Assembly (NCBI GenBank): GCA_002320555.1
Contig: DCJV01000004.1
Span: forward strand, 501-6,630
DNA length: 6,130 bases
Direction of reading: 5' to 3'
Source: Ruminococcaceae bacterium UBA1691
GTDB lineage: Bacteria > Bacillota > Clostridia > Oscillospirales > Acutalibacteraceae
The position numbers were made by a program, and so were the translations under genes. A model generated the notes under the pieces. The model did not search any database. It was not told the DNA's origin and saw only the letters and a list, made by a program, of their open reading frames with translations. Shown here piece after piece: positions 5,296 to 6,130 of the stretch. The first letter of the stretch is position 1. Each line of letters opens with the position of its first letter.

Positions 5296-5333
5296 AACCG
5301 GTGTTGTGGGGATATCCACAGCACCGGTTTTTT
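5296..5333. terminator. Second terminator hairpin between convergent genes, probably bidirectional
   Basis: AACCGGTGTTGTGG (5296-5309) pairs with CCACAGCACCGGTT (5316-5329) over 14 bp with one G-T pair and a 6-base loop. It is followed on the plus strand by six T residues (5328-5333). On the minus strand the stem is followed by CTCCTTTT, a weaker but usable tract, 28 bases after the stop codon of the FAD oxidase gene. It probably ends that gene's transcript and backs up the first terminator of the ABC operon. Confidence 0.85.
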
Positions 5334-5357
5334 ATCGCATTCTCTCTCTTTGGCTTT

Positions 5358-6130
5358 TTACTGCTTTCCGTGGATCAAATCGCGCCGCTGGTCTTCCGGC
5401 AGGTCAAGGCCGAGCGTCCCGCCCGGATTCATGATGTGGTCCGGATCAAAGTGCTCCTTGAGCGCGCGGTAGATTTCCATCTCGTTGTGTCCGATCTGGG
5501 CCTCCAGCCACGGGGCGGTCATCTTGCCGATGCCGTGGTGGTGGCTCATCGAAGCGCCGGCTGCCTGGATATGATCCATGATCCCGTACTGGTATTCCAG
5601 ATATTCGTCGATATCGCTCATCTTTGCCTGGAAGATGAAATAGAGGTTTGCACCCTGTGGATAGAAGTGCGACATGTGCGTCATGCACATCGTGTTCGGG
5701 CGGCTCTTGCAGTAGGCGCGCACGCTCTTGTAGACGTCCATGAAGTTATCCCAGTTGACGGAGCATTCGAGCGTGTCGAGCATCAAGCCGTAGTCGCCCA
5801 GATCCTCGCGCAGGTATGGATCGCGGAAGCGGCCCTTCTCCCACCCCCTCGTGACGATGCCGGTGGTATACATCGCGCCATATTTGTGGCAGATATCCCA
5901 GATACGGCGCTTAACGTTTTTGCTGAAGTGGCGCTCGCCCTCTGTAAAGCCCAGCATCAGGCAGCGCTTGTTGGATTCATAGCCGCGCGCCTTCAAAAGC
6001 GCGTCGATGGGCGTATCCGCCACCCCATAAAGGTGAAAGGCGATCTCCGTCTCCTCCGCATCCGATACGCGGAACACGGACGGGAAGCCGAATTCGCCCT
6101 GCATGATCTCGCGGGCGGCGGTAACGGCGT
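5358..6130 (-). CDS. FAD-linked oxidase, alkyl-DHAP synthase (AGPS)-like, C-terminal part (5' end outside window)
   Basis: C-terminal portion of a vanillyl-alcohol-oxidase/GlcD-type flavoprotein resembling alkyl-dihydroxyacetone-phosphate synthase. The reading frame stays open to the window edge: before the Met codon at 6104 it reads AVTAAREI, typical of mid-protein sequence in this family, so that Met is internal. About 256 residues are visible, roughly half a usual protein. Marks from the Met at 6104: GFPSVFRVSD (6-15), TRGWEKGRFRDPYLREDLGD (85-104), MLDTLECSVNWDNF (108-121), LYFIFQA (154-160), and the AGPS-like histidine cluster SHHHGIGK (187-194). The usual oxidase C-terminus FDPDHIMNPGGTLGL (219-233) closes the domain. 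The FAD-binding PP-loop domain would lie outside the window. True ether-lipid synthesis is unproven; many bacterial relatives have unknown substrates. The gene is convergent with the ABC operon. Confidence 0.9.
   Translation of the reverse strand, partial: AVTAAREIMQGEFGFPSVFRVSDAEETEIAFHLYGVADTPIDALLKARGYESNKRCLMLGFTEGERHFSKNVKRRIWDICHKYGAMYTTGIVTRGWEKGRFRDPYLREDLGDYGLMLDTLECSVNWDNFMDVYKSVRAYCKSRPNTMCMTHMSHFYPQGANLYFIFQAKMSDIDEYLEYQYGIMDHIQAAGASMSHHHGIGKMTAPWLEAQIGHNEMEIYRALKEHFDPDHIMNPGGTLGLDLPEDQRRDLIHGKQ

Noticed and set aside
5232..6130. Plus-strand reading frame open from the ATG at 5232 to the window end
   Set aside because: Most of it is exactly codon-to-codon antisense to the FAD oxidase gene. 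In that register stops arise only from TTA, CTA and TCA codons, which this gene avoids. It also runs through a terminator hairpin and has no family features.

Overview
The window looks like chromosomal DNA from a spore-forming, probably anaerobic member of the Bacillota (Clostridia). The evidence is the spore-maturation pair spmA-spmB, an AbrB-type regulator with a clostridial-style C-terminal cysteine pair arrangement, Shine-Dalgarno sites close to AGGAGG, and a manganese riboswitch. A genus cannot be named from the sequence alone. No phage, IS element, CRISPR array, tRNA or rRNA is visible.

Left part (1-1300), minus strand: an AbrB-family regulator (1039-1290) lies upstream of the manganese exporter gene mntP (195-770). 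mntP has its own promoter (TTGACA-17-TATGCT), then a yybP-ykoY Mn2+ riboswitch (about 865-952) and an intrinsic terminator (828-867). This arrangement should let Mn2+ switch on Mn2+ export. A strong stem-loop (129-158) lies beyond mntP, and the leftmost ~125 bases hold no convincing gene.

Middle (1300-2700), plus strand: a divergent intergenic region carries a candidate AbrB-gene promoter with GGTAC repeats and a candidate sigma-E-like promoter. It is followed by spmA (1527-2117) and spmB (2160-2684), membrane proteins needed for spore core dehydration and heat resistance.

Right-middle (2700-5340), plus strand: a complete polar amino acid ABC importer. It has a strong extended -10 promoter preceded by ARG-box-like sequences, a lipoprotein binding protein (2833-3663), an intercistronic hairpin, a permease (3757-4440) and an overlapping ATPase (4427-5149), and ends at a strong terminator. 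A second, probably bidirectional terminator (5296-5333) separates it from a convergent gene.

Right edge (5358-6130), minus strand: the C-terminal part of an FAD-linked oxidase resembling alkyl-dihydroxyacetone-phosphate synthase, cut by the window end.

I see no wholly new system. The points most worth checking are the regulatory sequences: the Mn riboswitch/terminator pair, the ARG-box candidates, the sigma-E-like promoter, and an exact 10-mer match to the Neisseria DNA uptake sequence inside a hairpin.
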